Of a stretch of 64,000 bases of DNA, positions 23,862-33,583 are shown one piece after another. Position numbers and translations under genes: made by a program. Below the pieces are notes generated by a model, which saw only the letters and a program-made list of their open reading frames with translations, was not told the origin of the DNA and ran no database searches. The stretch is taken from assembly GCA_964598845.1 (NCBI GenBank), contig CAZRDM010000007.1, positions 1-64,000 on the forward strand, read 5' to 3'. Source of the stretch: FEN-987 sp964598845. Lineage in GTDB: Archaea; Thermoproteota; Bathyarchaeia; 40CM-2-53-6. The number at the start of each line of letters is the position of its first letter. Within the stretch, counting starts at the first letter, position 1.

Positions 23862-25685
23862 TTACTTCGGAACCACTAGATCCATCAAAGCTTTCTCTTC
23901 CGGCCTAAGCCTTAGTCCTTCGTTCTCTCTGATCCTGATGTAGTGTGAGATCATGTGCTGGATCACTTTCGGGTCAAGATACCCGGCAGGGCTCTCGGTT
24001 TCGAGCAGTCGCTTCGGGATTTTCTCCTTCGTTAGGTCGAAGCCCTCCCTAAGCTTGAAGCTGTAGAGGTTGTGAAAGATCTCCTTCCCAAGCTTCATCA
24101 GTCCCTCCTTCGTCTCCTCTATTCCAACAGCAGAAAGCACCTTGACGGCCAGATCCTTCTCGTAGATACTGCGTGAGAAGTAGCATGCGACAAGCGAGTT
24201 GAGGACATTGAGCCAGTCTTCCTCCTTGACGAGAAATTCTACAATCTGTTCCGGGCTTATGCTCTTCCCGTGAGCTATAGCCATATGATCTATGCTGTAG
24301 CCTGCGTTGCTTAGATGCGAATGCCTAGCGCCAACCAACGTTCCGACGACGAATCCGTAGCCTGTGAAGTAGCCTGCGGGGCTGTTCTTTCCAAGCGAGA
24401 CAGCGAAATCCTTTCCTCCGTACTTTTCGGCGGCTACCGCGACACCTCGTGCGAGTGTCACGTATAATGGGTTTCTGACATCGGCGATATTCTCTACCAT
24501 CTTTAAGTATGTTTCGACATCCCCCCACTTCGGCCTGAGGCCCATCGTCTCGTCTGCGGTGATCAAACCCTTCTCGTAGGCTTCCGTTGTCCAAGCTAAG
24601 ACGGCACCCGTCATGATGGCGTCTATGGCGAGGTGCTCGCACCTCGAGATCAGACGCAGAACGTCCTTCGCGTCGCTAACATCCAGGTTTATCCCGAGCG
24701 CGAATATCGGCTCGTAATTGTATGGGACAAGTTCCATCTCCTCGAAGATCTCTTTTACTCCAAGCTCGTGGTCGGGGGCGAAGGATGTTCTGAGACCTCC
24801 CAAATGTATGCAAGCTATCGGACAGCTTGGGCAGGAGATCTTTCGCTCGAGGAGCTCCTCGGCAAAGCGCTCACCTGAGACACTATCAGCCTTCTCATAC
24901 GTGGATTTGGAGAAGTTCTTGCTCGGTAGCGCCCTCAGAGCATTCAGCGCGAGCACGTTCGTCGGCGTGCCAAGGTAATGGTACTTCATCATCAGGGGCG
25001 TTTCGACAACTTGGCGGTAGGTCTCTTCATACGCTGCCTTGAACTCGGTGGATCTGACTATGGGTATCTCGCCGGAGCCACGAACGTACACAGCCTTCAG
25101 CTTCTTGCTGCCCATTACAGCGCCCAAGCCGAGTCTGCCAAAGTGGTGATATCGATCGACTATAGCTGCGCTGTAGTAGACAAGGTGCTCGCCCGCACGG
25201 CCTATACTCGTCACACTGTGTATGCCCTCCTTGTCAGGCGGTCTCAGCGTCTTCTCGACCTGAAGCGGTGAGAGACCCCAGATGGATGAGGCATACTCGA
25301 CGCGGACGTTTCCGTTCTCCACGTGGAGACTGACAGGCTTGTCGGAGGCTCCCTTGATGACGATGGCTCCGCAATCGGCAAAGCGCAAGGCGCTGGAGAA
25401 GTGCCCGCCCGCATGTGATTCGCCGAGGTTGCCTGTCAGCGGCGACTTGAACATGGCTACGGCCTTCGCCATGCACGGGAACATTCCAACTAGAGGACCC
25501 GTGGCGACGATTACGGGAGCATCGGGGGAGAATGGGTCAATATTCGGTCGGCATTCTTCGAGTAGTAACTTTGACGCCACTCCTGCGCCTCCTAAGTACT
25601 TCGCGAAGAGTTCCGGTCGGCTCGCGATCTGTGTTGTTCTCCGAGTCAGATCTACGTAGAGAACCTGACGGAGCTGCGTGATCAT
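23862..25685 (-). CDS. Aldehyde:ferredoxin oxidoreductase, tungsten/molybdenum type
   Basis: Oxidises an aldehyde to the acid (or the reverse) with ferredoxin, using a bis-pterin tungsten cofactor and one [4Fe-4S] cluster. Visible features: N-terminal VLYVDLTRRTT and KYLGGAGVASKLL, the GPLVGMFPCMAKAVAMFKSPLTGNLGESHAGG cofactor region (read in parts), cluster cysteines in SCPSCPIACIH near residue 285 and a later cysteine in LVACYFSR. 607 aa is the normal length. Its ATG overlaps the stop of the ferredoxin gene (ATGA). Sitting at the end of the cdh operon, it could turn acetyl-CoA-derived acetate/acetaldehyde over or handle aldehydes from amino-acid breakdown. Confidence 0.93.
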   Translation of the reverse strand: MITQLRQVLYVDLTRRTTQIASRPELFAKYLGGAGVASKLLLEECRPNIDPFSPDAPVIVATGPLVGMFPCMAKAVAMFKSPLTGNLGESHAGGHFSSALRFADCGAIVIKGASDKPVSLHVENGNVRVEYASSIWGLSPLQVEKTLRPPDKEGIHSVTSIGRAGEHLVYYSAAIVDRYHHFGRLGLGAVMGSKKLKAVYVRGSGEIPIVRSTEFKAAYEETYRQVVETPLMMKYHYLGTPTNVLALNALRALPSKNFSKSTYEKADSVSGERFAEELLERKISCPSCPIACIHLGGLRTSFAPDHELGVKEIFEEMELVPYNYEPIFALGINLDVSDAKDVLRLISRCEHLAIDAIMTGAVLAWTTEAYEKGLITADETMGLRPKWGDVETYLKMVENIADVRNPLYVTLARGVAVAAEKYGGKDFAVSLGKNSPAGYFTGYGFVVGTLVGARHSHLSNAGYSIDHMAIAHGKSISPEQIVEFLVKEEDWLNVLNSLVACYFSRSIYEKDLAVKVLSAVGIEETKEGLMKLGKEIFHNLYSFKLREGFDLTKEKIPKRLLETESPAGYLDPKVIQHMISHYIRIRENEGLRLRPEEKALMDLVVPK

Positions 25686-26104
25686 AGCTTCATCTCCTGG
25701 TATCTGAAGACGTTATGTGGACAGAATTTGGCGCAGTCCCCGCATCTATCACAGATGATAGGACGCAAGAATTCACTTCTCTTGTCGAGAGCTAGGGCTT
25801 CAAGCTTGCAGGCCCGTACACACTCGTAGGTTTCGCAGCCCCTGCACTTTTCCGCGATGAGTGTGATGCCACCTTCGGGTAGAGGCAAGAGCGCCTCTCG
25901 AGGGCACGCATATGCGCATTCAGGTTCCTTACAGAACCTGCACATTACAACTGTGAATGAGTTTTGCAGCGTGCGCTGCGTTCTAACGAACACCGCCGTT
26001 CTGGAAGAGTCAACTGCGTTAAAGAGGTGTCGGGAGCATGCGTAGACGCAGGAGTAGCATCCTATGCAGCGCTCTGGAGTCTCGACCTCGATGTTGAATG
26101 GCAA
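25682..26104 (-). CDS. Four-cluster polyferredoxin (AOR electron-transfer subunit)
   Basis: 140 aa with sixteen cysteines in four cluster-binding groups: CIGCYSCVYAC, CRFCKEPECAYAC, CRGCETYECVRAC and CDRCGDCAKFC. This is the 'electron transport protein' ferredoxin often encoded beside aldehyde:ferredoxin oxidoreductase. The start is TTG. It is 51 bp after cdhE and overlaps the oxidoreductase start by four bases. It likely carries electrons between the oxidoreductase and CODH or HdrA. Confidence 0.9.
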   Translation of the reverse strand: MPFNIEVETPERCIGCYSCVYACSRHLFNAVDSSRTAVFVRTQRTLQNSFTVVMCRFCKEPECAYACPREALLPLPEGGITLIAEKCRGCETYECVRACKLEALALDKRSEFLRPIICDRCGDCAKFCPHNVFRYQEMKL

Positions 26105-26155
26105 CCGGTCATGTCTCCCGACACAAGGCCTCGTGTTGAGGACTAGTTTTGCCCT

Positions 26156-27574
26156 CTAGGCCTTGCGTACCTCCCAGCGCTTCTCGAGGAACCCCTTGAT
26201 CTCAGATGAATCCCTCGGTCCGACGATTACCTCCCATTTGGTTTGGTCTTCTATGTCGCCGCTCAGTCGAGCTGCCAATCCTGGAATTATGAGCTTTCGG
26301 TGGCCGATCTTCCCCTCTATGCCTGTTGAGGCAATAAGATCCTTAACGTCCGCTGCTGTGAACTGGCCCCCTGCAACGGAGGTTTCAACGCTGAGGCCCT
26401 CTGTGTTGAGAACTAAGAGGTAGCATGTGACGCCTTGACTCTCTATGTCGTTGCTGACCGTATAGTATGTGAGGGCAAAGTTGCTCGTTATGAGGACTGG
26501 TGAATTCACGTCTGGCTTGCCGATCTCTCTCAGACCCGATTCAACTGCTACAGGTTTGCGCGGGTCGGTATAGACGCTCTGTCTGAGCGTTATGACGGGT
26601 AGGATTTCCCAAGTCTCGGTTGAGTGCAGTATAATCATGTCTGCGAATCTTGTGAGGAGCAATGAGGCGAGATATGCCTCCCTGTAGGCTGCGGCCCGCT
26701 CGTCAACACCATCACCCAACCAAGCTACAGCCGGGATGAGAAGAATTGGATACGCGAAATCTTTGTCTTCCCTCTGGATTGCGGCTCTTCGAATCATTAC
26801 AAGATGCTCGATAGAGTCCTTCATTTTCCCGCCCTCCGGATAGAATCCCGGGTCGAGGACAATATCCTCGACCCCGATAGTCTGAAGCGTCCTGACAAGT
26901 GACTTGAGAGTCCTCAAGTCGTTTGGAGCGAACACAGCAATTGGGCACTTGTACTGTTTTGCAAGAGAACCAACTTCCTTCCAGTTGTCTTTGGTCGCGG
27001 CGTAGAGCAGAGGTCGCTTGTTGAGGACGCCTTTCTGCTCGACCGCGTGCCTTAGCCCCTCTGGATCGAGAGAGCAGAGAACCAGCGGAAGGCTGGTGCT
27101 TCTGGTGACGAGTGCAGCGGCCTGAGCAAACCGCTCCGGATTTCCTGACGCGTATCTTAAGGCTATCGCGTTGAGAGTAAGCTTCTCGCCGATCCTTGTG
27201 AACTGAAAACTCTCAATGAGCTTACATCTGGATGCAAGCGTCGAGTCATCCACCTTGTCGCTTACGTCTATGGCTATGGCTGTGGGGTTATGGAGTGTGA
27301 GTTCATGCCTGTAGACAACCTGCTTCCCACCGAGCTTTACAGCTCTCTCGCCCACCCCCAGCACGATCTCCTTGATCGGTGGCGCCACGAGATCGCGAAG
27401 CTTCACAGCCTGAGAACCATACTGATCCTCCCTCAGCGGTGGACACTCCTCTACAGTCGCTCTCCTCTCCAGTAGCTTGGAGGCGAAACTCATGCATGTA
27501 ATCTCACCGCATTTTGCGCAGTTAGTCTGCGGGAGGAGTTGGTAGACCGAGAGTAAGGTCGCCTTCTTTGCCAT
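26156..27574 (-). CDS. cdhE: Acetyl-CoA decarbonylase/synthase gamma subunit (corrinoid Fe-S protein, large)
   Basis: Large subunit of the corrinoid iron-sulfur protein that carries the methyl group from methyl-tetrahydromethanopterin to acetyl-CoA synthase. The N-terminal [4Fe-4S] ligands are visible: TNCAKCGEITCMSFA and EECPPL (Cys 19, 22, 27, 44). A TIM-barrel middle follows, then a C-terminal cobamide-binding domain (TCYLLVLNTEGLSVETSVAGGQFT). At 472 aa it has the usual length. It lies 7 bp after cdhD and upstream of the polyferredoxin. Confidence 0.95.
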   Translation of the reverse strand: MAKKATLLSVYQLLPQTNCAKCGEITCMSFASKLLERRATVEECPPLREDQYGSQAVKLRDLVAPPIKEIVLGVGERAVKLGGKQVVYRHELTLHNPTAIAIDVSDKVDDSTLASRCKLIESFQFTRIGEKLTLNAIALRYASGNPERFAQAAALVTRSTSLPLVLCSLDPEGLRHAVEQKGVLNKRPLLYAATKDNWKEVGSLAKQYKCPIAVFAPNDLRTLKSLVRTLQTIGVEDIVLDPGFYPEGGKMKDSIEHLVMIRRAAIQREDKDFAYPILLIPAVAWLGDGVDERAAAYREAYLASLLLTRFADMIILHSTETWEILPVITLRQSVYTDPRKPVAVESGLREIGKPDVNSPVLITSNFALTYYTVSNDIESQGVTCYLLVLNTEGLSVETSVAGGQFTAADVKDLIASTGIEGKIGHRKLIIPGLAARLSGDIEDQTKWEVIVGPRDSSEIKGFLEKRWEVRKA

Positions 27575-27581
27575 TTTAGAT

Positions 27582-28817
27582 TCACCCTAGTGCGGTGATC
27601 CAGTTTTCGATCGAATGCTTCGTCTCGCCGATCCCGTAGAGGTTCTCTGCAATCTGCTTCAGCACCCGAACGGTTGCGGGGTGGCTGACCATGAAGAGAT
27701 CGGCACCTGACATCAGCATGGTGAGGCCTGTCACAGTCTCCCACAGAGGGCCCCTGAATTCCTTGGGTCCCCAATCGTCAATCTTCATCCAAGCCTCCCT
27801 TGCCCCCCAGGCGTTGCTTGCAGCTGAGAGAACAGGCATCTGAAGCTCGGTGTCGCCCATCAACGCCCCGAGCCTTATCCTCTCAAGTAGGCTGAGGGAG
27901 TACTCGATTCCGTAACCTAGGGCTCCTGTTGTCGGGTCTATTACGAGCTGTGTCTTAGGTAGCCCCTCTCCTAGCAGGAGCCTGTTCAATTTCTTCTGGT
28001 TATTGATGTCCATCGGCGTAAATGCCACAACGGAGTGGTTGTGTTTCAGCGCCGCCCTTACAACCGTCTTGTAGTCGGTGTCCGTGGAAACTGAGTTGAG
28101 CAGACATCTCTCGCCGTGTGTGGCTTCTGCAGCCTTCTCTAGGACGAGAGGATCTTTCTGCTTGTTTCCCGACCCCCCTATGACGACCGGCACATCAATA
28201 GCCTGCAGGACGTTTTCAACAGTGTTCGCTGCTTCCGCCGGAGACGTATTCTTTAGACCCGGATCAGTGCTTATCAGGTTCAACGAGATAACATCAGCGC
28301 TAAAGTCCTTCACACATTTCTTAGCCCAGGCCGCCGGATCGTCTATTACATCATCGAAGTGTTGCCTAACCGCTTTCGGCAAGTGTAGCGGCATGTCAAA
28401 GACATCCATCGCGAAGGCAGGCCCATTGGGGTTAATCCCCTCGAACCCATAGAAGGGTAGAGTCTTCGCTCCGCCGATCTTCACGACCTTACGCCTCGTT
28501 CCGCCCTCGCTTCGCGTGGCACCAAGCTGAACTTCGACTACTTGGGCGGGATAGGTCTCTACTGGCGGCGCAAATTCGACCTCCACAAGTCTGTCGACCA
28601 ACTTCGCAATGGGAGGCGCGATTTCCGGGCGGGCAACAGGCCTTACGAACCTGGTGACACTTGGCTGAAGCATGAGGGTGAGCTCATCAACGGTCATGGT
28701 AACGTTGTCTAACTCTATCTCGCCAAACTTCTCGACAAGCTCAAGGAACTTCCGACCGAGATCACCCTGGCTCCCCGAGCGTTCACGACTCTCACGCGTC
28801 TTGTCTGACTCCGCCAT
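27582..28817 (-). CDS. cdhD: Acetyl-CoA decarbonylase/synthase delta subunit (corrinoid protein, small)
   Basis: Partner of CdhE in methyl transfer. A TIM-barrel is visible in FAMDVFDMPLHLPKAVRQHF, ADVISLNLISTDPG, VVIGGSGNKQKDPLVLEKAAE and TQLVIDPTTGALGYGIEYS. The N-terminal 40 residues carry the ELDNVTMTVDELTLML extension of archaeal CdhD. 411 aa is normal. It is 6 bp after cdhC and 7 bp before cdhE on the same strand. Confidence 0.94.
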   Translation of the reverse strand: MAESDKTRESRERSGSQGDLGRKFLELVEKFGEIELDNVTMTVDELTLMLQPSVTRFVRPVARPEIAPPIAKLVDRLVEVEFAPPVETYPAQVVEVQLGATRSEGGTRRKVVKIGGAKTLPFYGFEGINPNGPAFAMDVFDMPLHLPKAVRQHFDDVIDDPAAWAKKCVKDFSADVISLNLISTDPGLKNTSPAEAANTVENVLQAIDVPVVIGGSGNKQKDPLVLEKAAEATHGERCLLNSVSTDTDYKTVVRAALKHNHSVVAFTPMDINNQKKLNRLLLGEGLPKTQLVIDPTTGALGYGIEYSLSLLERIRLGALMGDTELQMPVLSAASNAWGAREAWMKIDDWGPKEFRGPLWETVTGLTMLMSGADLFMVSHPATVRVLKQIAENLYGIGETKHSIENWITALG

Positions 28818-28823
28818 CTGCGT

Positions 28824-30275
28824 TCACTTCTTTTCTGCCCGCTTTATGATAACCTTCTCAGCCACTATTCGCGCGTTCTTGAGAACGATCTTGAAGCCTC
28901 CGGCCATAGCCGGGATCTCGATCCCGGCGGGGATGACGGTAGGAGTCTCCTCAGCGGCCACGGCTCGCTCTTCTTCCTTCGGTGGGACCGCTTCTTCCTT
29001 CGCAACTTCCTTCCAACGCTGAATTACGGGGTGATTCTTTCCTTTGAGGAACTCCTTAAGCTCACCTGCGGTCTTGGCGTCTTTCTCGGTCGCTATCGAA
29101 CCGAACATTTCGAGAGGGATTGAGTCCTTTACCCTATCCTTTACCTGCGTAGGCATCCACACAATCCGCGACCATCCCCCATCTGCCTGTAGGAATTTTG
29201 CGGAGCGCATATATTCGATTGCGATTCCGAGGAATCCTGCGTTCTGGGTTCCTCCGCTCGTATGCTCCGCCATTGTCGAGAAACTGAGCCCGTTCACAGT
29301 CGGACCCTTGAAGTCTCGGTGAACTATCCCGATGCCGTCAACTTCCGGGATGAAGTACGCTATAGCCTCGAAACAGCCGCATGATGTATGTGGTTGATCA
29401 AATATTGTGTGGAGGCGTATGTGTTCTATAGCGCCTAGTGACCTCTCTTTCACAACCTCGTCGACACCTGTGTAGATTCCTTTCACCGGGTCTAGACATT
29501 CGCCTTTTCTTACAGGGAAGTTGGGACCCTTGGGGTCGACGTTAGACGAAGCTCGAGCGTCGAACCAGCTGATGGAGCCGCATCCACCCATTCTGTTTGG
29601 CGTTATGATACAGACATGTGTAGGCGCGAACGATTGGCACAGCACGCAACTGTAGAATTCTTCAACCTGCTCCTCCATGAGACCTCTTGCGCGCTCGTCC
29701 CTTGACTTGTAGACTTCGAGGGCTTGCTGGTAGTAGTCTTCGAGCATTGTTGGATCTGTGATGAAAGTTATCTGTATCTTCTCGATTATCGGTAGGCTTC
29801 TCCTGAAGAGCAGTATGAGCGCTCTTCCGACCCATCTTAAAGTGTTCAATCCTTTGTCGTAGGATTTCCTGCTAAGCCTGACCCACACGTCCGTTCTCTG
29901 GTTGACGTGCATTACGCCCTCGATGTAGTTTGCGAAGTAGTGTACTCGCCTCTCGAGGACTCCTTCGATGTCCTTGTCGATCTTCTTGCCCGCCACATGA
30001 ATCAGAAGGCCTAGCGTGTAGGAGCCTCCGACCTTAAGCTCGGGTAGGTCGGGGCCGATAATCTCAACTTTGCCGTCCTCCACTTCTTCCATGGCCTTGA
30101 CGAGCAGGAGTTCGAATTTCTTGGGAACGTCAACGCCGCCAAACTCGGCATACATGTCGGGCCTCCGAATCCTTTGGCCCTCGAACATCTCTCCGATTTC
30201 CATGGGGAACTTGACGTCGGCGGCTGGCGGCGCATCATCTCTTAGCTTGTCGGGTTCGCACACTCTGTCTGACAT
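28824..30275 (-). CDS. cdhC: Acetyl-CoA decarbonylase/synthase beta subunit (acetyl-CoA synthase)
   Basis: Joins CO, a methyl group and CoA at the nickel-containing A-cluster. Its cysteine ligands are visible: CVLCQSFAPTHVC (210, 213, 222), GGCGSISW (232) and TSCGCFEA (about 299 and 301). At 483 aa it is the short archaeal type without the N-terminal CODH-binding domain of bacterial AcsB. The C-terminus ends in an alanine/glutamate-rich linker and a basic tail (KNARIVAEKVIIKRAEKK). One base separates it from cdhB. Confidence 0.95.
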   Translation of the reverse strand: MSDRVCEPDKLRDDAPPAADVKFPMEIGEMFEGQRIRRPDMYAEFGGVDVPKKFELLLVKAMEEVEDGKVEIIGPDLPELKVGGSYTLGLLIHVAGKKIDKDIEGVLERRVHYFANYIEGVMHVNQRTDVWVRLSRKSYDKGLNTLRWVGRALILLFRRSLPIIEKIQITFITDPTMLEDYYQQALEVYKSRDERARGLMEEQVEEFYSCVLCQSFAPTHVCIITPNRMGGCGSISWFDARASSNVDPKGPNFPVRKGECLDPVKGIYTGVDEVVKERSLGAIEHIRLHTIFDQPHTSCGCFEAIAYFIPEVDGIGIVHRDFKGPTVNGLSFSTMAEHTSGGTQNAGFLGIAIEYMRSAKFLQADGGWSRIVWMPTQVKDRVKDSIPLEMFGSIATEKDAKTAGELKEFLKGKNHPVIQRWKEVAKEEAVPPKEEERAVAAEETPTVIPAGIEIPAMAGGFKIVLKNARIVAEKVIIKRAEKK

Positions 30276-30276
30276 C

Positions 30277-30828
30277 TTACCTCTTCCCTCCTAGCTGTTG
30301 GAGCATCAGGTACAGCCCATCCTTCCACTTGCTCTCGTCCATATTGATGAATGAGAAATTGGCGTTTGGCTGATAGAATCTGTCTACTGAAATTGTCTTG
30401 ATATGAGGGGCAAAGTGCTTGAGGGTCGCGAGCATGAGCGACTGAAAGTAGTAAATGCCCCCAAGGAAGAAAACGAGGTCGTAGTTTCCGTGCCCGTCAA
30501 GGCCTTTCCACTGTTTTTCTTTCAGCCTATTCACGAGATCCTCTATTCCAATGCCAAACACGGGTACGTCCGCGTCTCTTTTGAATTTGGAGAATACTCC
30601 AGGGGAGGCTACAATGGGTGCCTTGAGAAGTCTTGCCAGTTCGACTGCATAGTCGCAGAGATTAGTGAGACCAACACCTTGCTTTGTGGCGTGGGCTCCC
30701 ATGACTATGAGCGGGCGTTTCGCTGTCTTGGCGAGTTTAGCGAAATTCTCCGGTGCAAGAGTCAGGGCATTCTTTGGGCCGACGATGTTTGCCGTTTCCC
30801 AAGGGCGCACTAGAGTTGACATTACCAT
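30277..30828 (-). CDS. cdhB: CO dehydrogenase epsilon subunit
   Basis: Small partner of CdhA with a DHS-like NAD/FAD-binding fold, visible in RPLIVMGAHATKQGVGLTNL and GLDGHGNYDLVFFLGGIYYF. The chosen ATG (30826-30828) overlaps the cdhA stop as TGATG; two codons later lies another ATG (MSTLVRPWE) that may be the true start. The upstream in-frame extension to 30897 lies inside cdhA and is not used. About 182 aa, normal for the family. Confidence 0.92.
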   Translation of the reverse strand: MVMSTLVRPWETANIVGPKNALTLAPENFAKLAKTAKRPLIVMGAHATKQGVGLTNLCDYAVELARLLKAPIVASPGVFSKFKRDADVPVFGIGIEDLVNRLKEKQWKGLDGHGNYDLVFFLGGIYYFQSLMLATLKHFAPHIKTISVDRFYQPNANFSFINMDESKWKDGLYLMLQQLGGKR

Positions 30829-33179
30829 CACGCTCTCTTGGGAACCAGCCTCTCCAAGAGTGTCGAGCCCAGCTCCGGAATCTCCTTTGGCTGCCACTTC
30901 TTTTCTCTCAGGATTGTGAGTAATTCGTCCTTCATCCCAAGCGGTAGATCACTCTCCGTCCTCACGAAGAGATGGAAGTCTTCTGGAAGCGTTCCGTAGA
31001 GCTTTCTGTGCAAGTCGAGGTAGTTCGATAATTTGATGAGCCTCCCTTTGCTTGTGTCGCTCGGCCTAATGACAAGCCGCGCTGCGGTCACCATAGCCTC
31101 CTCCTTCGTTTCGGCAACGTAGACAAGGTGTTCCGGAGCCGGACCGACATACGTGATGCCCCCAGTTCTCACGTTGTATGCGTTCCACTTCTCGAACTTG
31201 TCACCCCTACCGAGGTAGGCTCTCCTATACTTGGCCCCATGAGGCCCTAGGATGACAGGAATGCCCAGCCTGTTCGCGCCTGTGGCGATGGAGGCTGCTT
31301 TCTGGTGTTGAGCCCCCCAGGCGATCGCCACGGCGCCAACACGATTGAGGATATAGTCGGCGATCTCCTCGAAATTCGCTCTGAGCGGCCGTTTAGCGAA
31401 GATGTTAGCGATCTTAATTGCCGCGCCGATTATGTGGGCGTTCGCAACGCATGAACCGACATTCGCTATGCAACCCGCATCGAAGTCCCCCGGATATTTC
31501 TCGTACAGGGTCTGTCCGTCTGCGTCGCGGTATCTGGCTATGTCCATCGCTGAACAGCCGGAGGCTACGACAATGTACCTTCTCCTCGCAAACTCGTCAG
31601 CCATTTCAGCGAGCTCTCTGCTTCCCTGTGGGTAGTTCGAGCAACCCGCAAAGGCGATGACGCCAGGGATCTCACCCATGACGATTGGCCGGCCCACATT
31701 CCTGATCTCGGTGTCTCGAATGGGACCTCTACCGGCTCGGATCTTGAACTTCTCATTCCTGATTTTCTCTCGGGCTGCTAGCTCGATTAGGTCGAGAAGT
31801 GGGATACCCCGCGGGCATGCGCTCACACATCTTCCACAGTTCATGCAGTAGTCATAGATGTCCGCAAGCGGCTGCAGATCGCCCAGGTGAGCTGAGTAGA
31901 CGGCCTCATCGATCTCAAGATCATTCGGGCAGGCTCGCCTGCATTCCTCGCAGTTCGTGCACTTCGGTACCTTCGCTAGGATCTCACGGTCTCGTGAGAC
32001 TAATTCACGTCGCCTACGTGGAGCTATTGCCATCGCAGCTCTGACCGCAACTTCGGCCACTTTGACAGGATCTCGCACAAGAACCCCCATCACCTCTCCA
32101 CTGACCAACTTCTCGACAATAGTTTCCCGTGAAGCAAATGTGAAGTCGGGTAGCCCAGCGCAGATCTGATCTATGGTGGCTATGACACGCGTGCCCATCA
32201 TGTTTGCCTCCGACACGCTATCCGTGCGCACACATTCCTGATCGATGATCATCACATCAGCCGCTCCAGATTTGACAAACATGAGCTGGCGTGAGAGCGG
32301 CCCGATTATCTTGGTCCCGGGTCGGTACCGTGCAAGATCGTGAGCTGTACAACAGATGCCGGCGACCTCGACCTGACCATAGAGGCCTTGCTTTTCCAAG
32401 TAATCTAGCGTCTCAGATCCTGGAGCCACATTGTGTCCGACGCATAGGATGACAGGCTTCGAACCATCGACCACCCCCATCCCGATATCAATTAAGGATA
32501 CCTCAGCATCACCTTTCGGAAATCCTAGGCCCGATATCTGGGCGACATCCGAAACCTCGAGGGCGACATTGTCAAGCATCCCCGCATGGAGGGCTTTCGA
32601 TTCGAAGTCGAGGTAGTTTTCCTCTTGGCCCGTGGCAGTAGCCGAGAGGAGTTGCGTGATCTGCGACGAGAGATAGTCCACGACTTCTTCGAGTTCACCG
32701 AGCGTCCTTGGCCTGATCCCCGCCACGGTTCTTATGATAGGCGCCTCGAGCTGTACTTCGTCACCGAGATCGATTGGATGGTCTCTGCCACGCTTCTTGA
32801 TGAGATACTCAAGAATGTGCTTCGAATGTGTTGTATGCGTCGCCGCGCCCATGAGGCAGGCGATGAGAACGATCTTACCCTGTTGGGTTCCTATGTCTAT
32901 GCCACAAGCACCTTTCTTCCCAGCAGTGAGATCGCATTTTCCGTATGTGCAGAGGCAACACATATCACACAACGGTGAGTAGAAGGGCTCGTAGCGCTCC
33001 AAGAGTCTATGGTCCCATGACCTGAGGGTTGTGACGGAGGGATAGGGAGTCGGCCCCATAACCTCGTCCCATTCTTCCGCAATGACCTTTCCGATGAGAA
33101 TCTCCAACCCCTTCACGGTGGCGAAACTAGACCTCAGCTCATCTATCGCTAGTCTTGCAGATGCTCCGCCCATGGTCAC
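30828..33179 (-). CDS. cdhA: CO dehydrogenase alpha subunit (Ni-Fe-S catalytic subunit)
   Basis: Catalyses reversible CO2/CO conversion at the Ni-[Fe-S] C-cluster. The N-terminal B/D-cluster cysteines are in CDMCCLCTYGKCDLTAGKKGAC (near residues 71-92, read in parts). Two ferredoxin motifs, CTNCEECRRACPN and CMNCGRCVSACPRG, mark the archaeal CdhA type. C-cluster regions include GICCTAHDLAR, DQECVRTD, FAGCSNYPQGS, ASGCSAMDI and NVGSCVANAH. 783 aa is normal. The GTG start overlaps the regulator's stop (GTGA); ATG two codons later (33173) is an alternative. Confidence 0.96.
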   Translation of the reverse strand: MTMGGASARLAIDELRSSFATVKGLEILIGKVIAEEWDEVMGPTPYPSVTTLRSWDHRLLERYEPFYSPLCDMCCLCTYGKCDLTAGKKGACGIDIGTQQGKIVLIACLMGAATHTTHSKHILEYLIKKRGRDHPIDLGDEVQLEAPIIRTVAGIRPRTLGELEEVVDYLSSQITQLLSATATGQEENYLDFESKALHAGMLDNVALEVSDVAQISGLGFPKGDAEVSLIDIGMGVVDGSKPVILCVGHNVAPGSETLDYLEKQGLYGQVEVAGICCTAHDLARYRPGTKIIGPLSRQLMFVKSGAADVMIIDQECVRTDSVSEANMMGTRVIATIDQICAGLPDFTFASRETIVEKLVSGEVMGVLVRDPVKVAEVAVRAAMAIAPRRRRELVSRDREILAKVPKCTNCEECRRACPNDLEIDEAVYSAHLGDLQPLADIYDYCMNCGRCVSACPRGIPLLDLIELAAREKIRNEKFKIRAGRGPIRDTEIRNVGRPIVMGEIPGVIAFAGCSNYPQGSRELAEMADEFARRRYIVVASGCSAMDIARYRDADGQTLYEKYPGDFDAGCIANVGSCVANAHIIGAAIKIANIFAKRPLRANFEEIADYILNRVGAVAIAWGAQHQKAASIATGANRLGIPVILGPHGAKYRRAYLGRGDKFEKWNAYNVRTGGITYVGPAPEHLVYVAETKEEAMVTAARLVIRPSDTSKGRLIKLSNYLDLHRKLYGTLPEDFHLFVRTESDLPLGMKDELLTILREKKWQPKEIPELGSTLLERLVPKRA

Positions 33180-33511
33180 TCCTCCCTAACAACAGGTTTC
33201 ACGAACAGATGGAGGTAATCGTAAATCGCTTCGATCTGCTCTCGAAGGATCCTCCGCCCGAGCGGTGTTAAGACGTATACGTTGTGAGGATACGACTTGG
33301 CTACAAGTCTGAACTCCATCAAAAGCTTCAGATAGTTGCTGAGAACCTTCGGGTTGACCGCTAGCTCACGCATAAGCTCACTGAAGCGCATGGACCTGTT
33401 CTCTAGTAATTCGAGAATTCTCAGTCTGACAGGATTGGCGAGGAGCCTGTACAGCGAAGCGACAGCCTCACGCTTCCCGAATTTGGTCTTGTCAAGTGTT
33501 TCAAGCGTCAT
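33176..33511 (-). CDS. ArsR-like winged-helix regulator at the head of the cdh operon
   Basis: LYRLLANPVRLRILELLENRSMRFSELMRELAVNPKVLSNYLKLL is a standard ArsR-family helix-turn-helix, followed by a wing (AKSYPHNVYVLTPLGRRIL) and a C-terminal helix. No metal-binding cysteines are seen. The chosen ATG at 33511 is preceded by an AGGTG ribosome site; ATG at 33559, almost leaderless with respect to the TATA box at 33584, would add 16 residues. It is the first gene of the operon and overlaps cdhA, so it probably autoregulates the operon through the inverted repeat upstream. Confidence 0.85.
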   Translation of the reverse strand: MTLETLDKTKFGKREAVASLYRLLANPVRLRILELLENRSMRFSELMRELAVNPKVLSNYLKLLMEFRLVAKSYPHNVYVLTPLGRRILREQIEAIYDYLHLFVKPVVREE

Positions 33512-33583
33512 TGGAACACCTACCTGTGAACGCAAAGTAATTACTACTTTGTAACCCATGGGTTAAGTGAAACCGAATGACAG

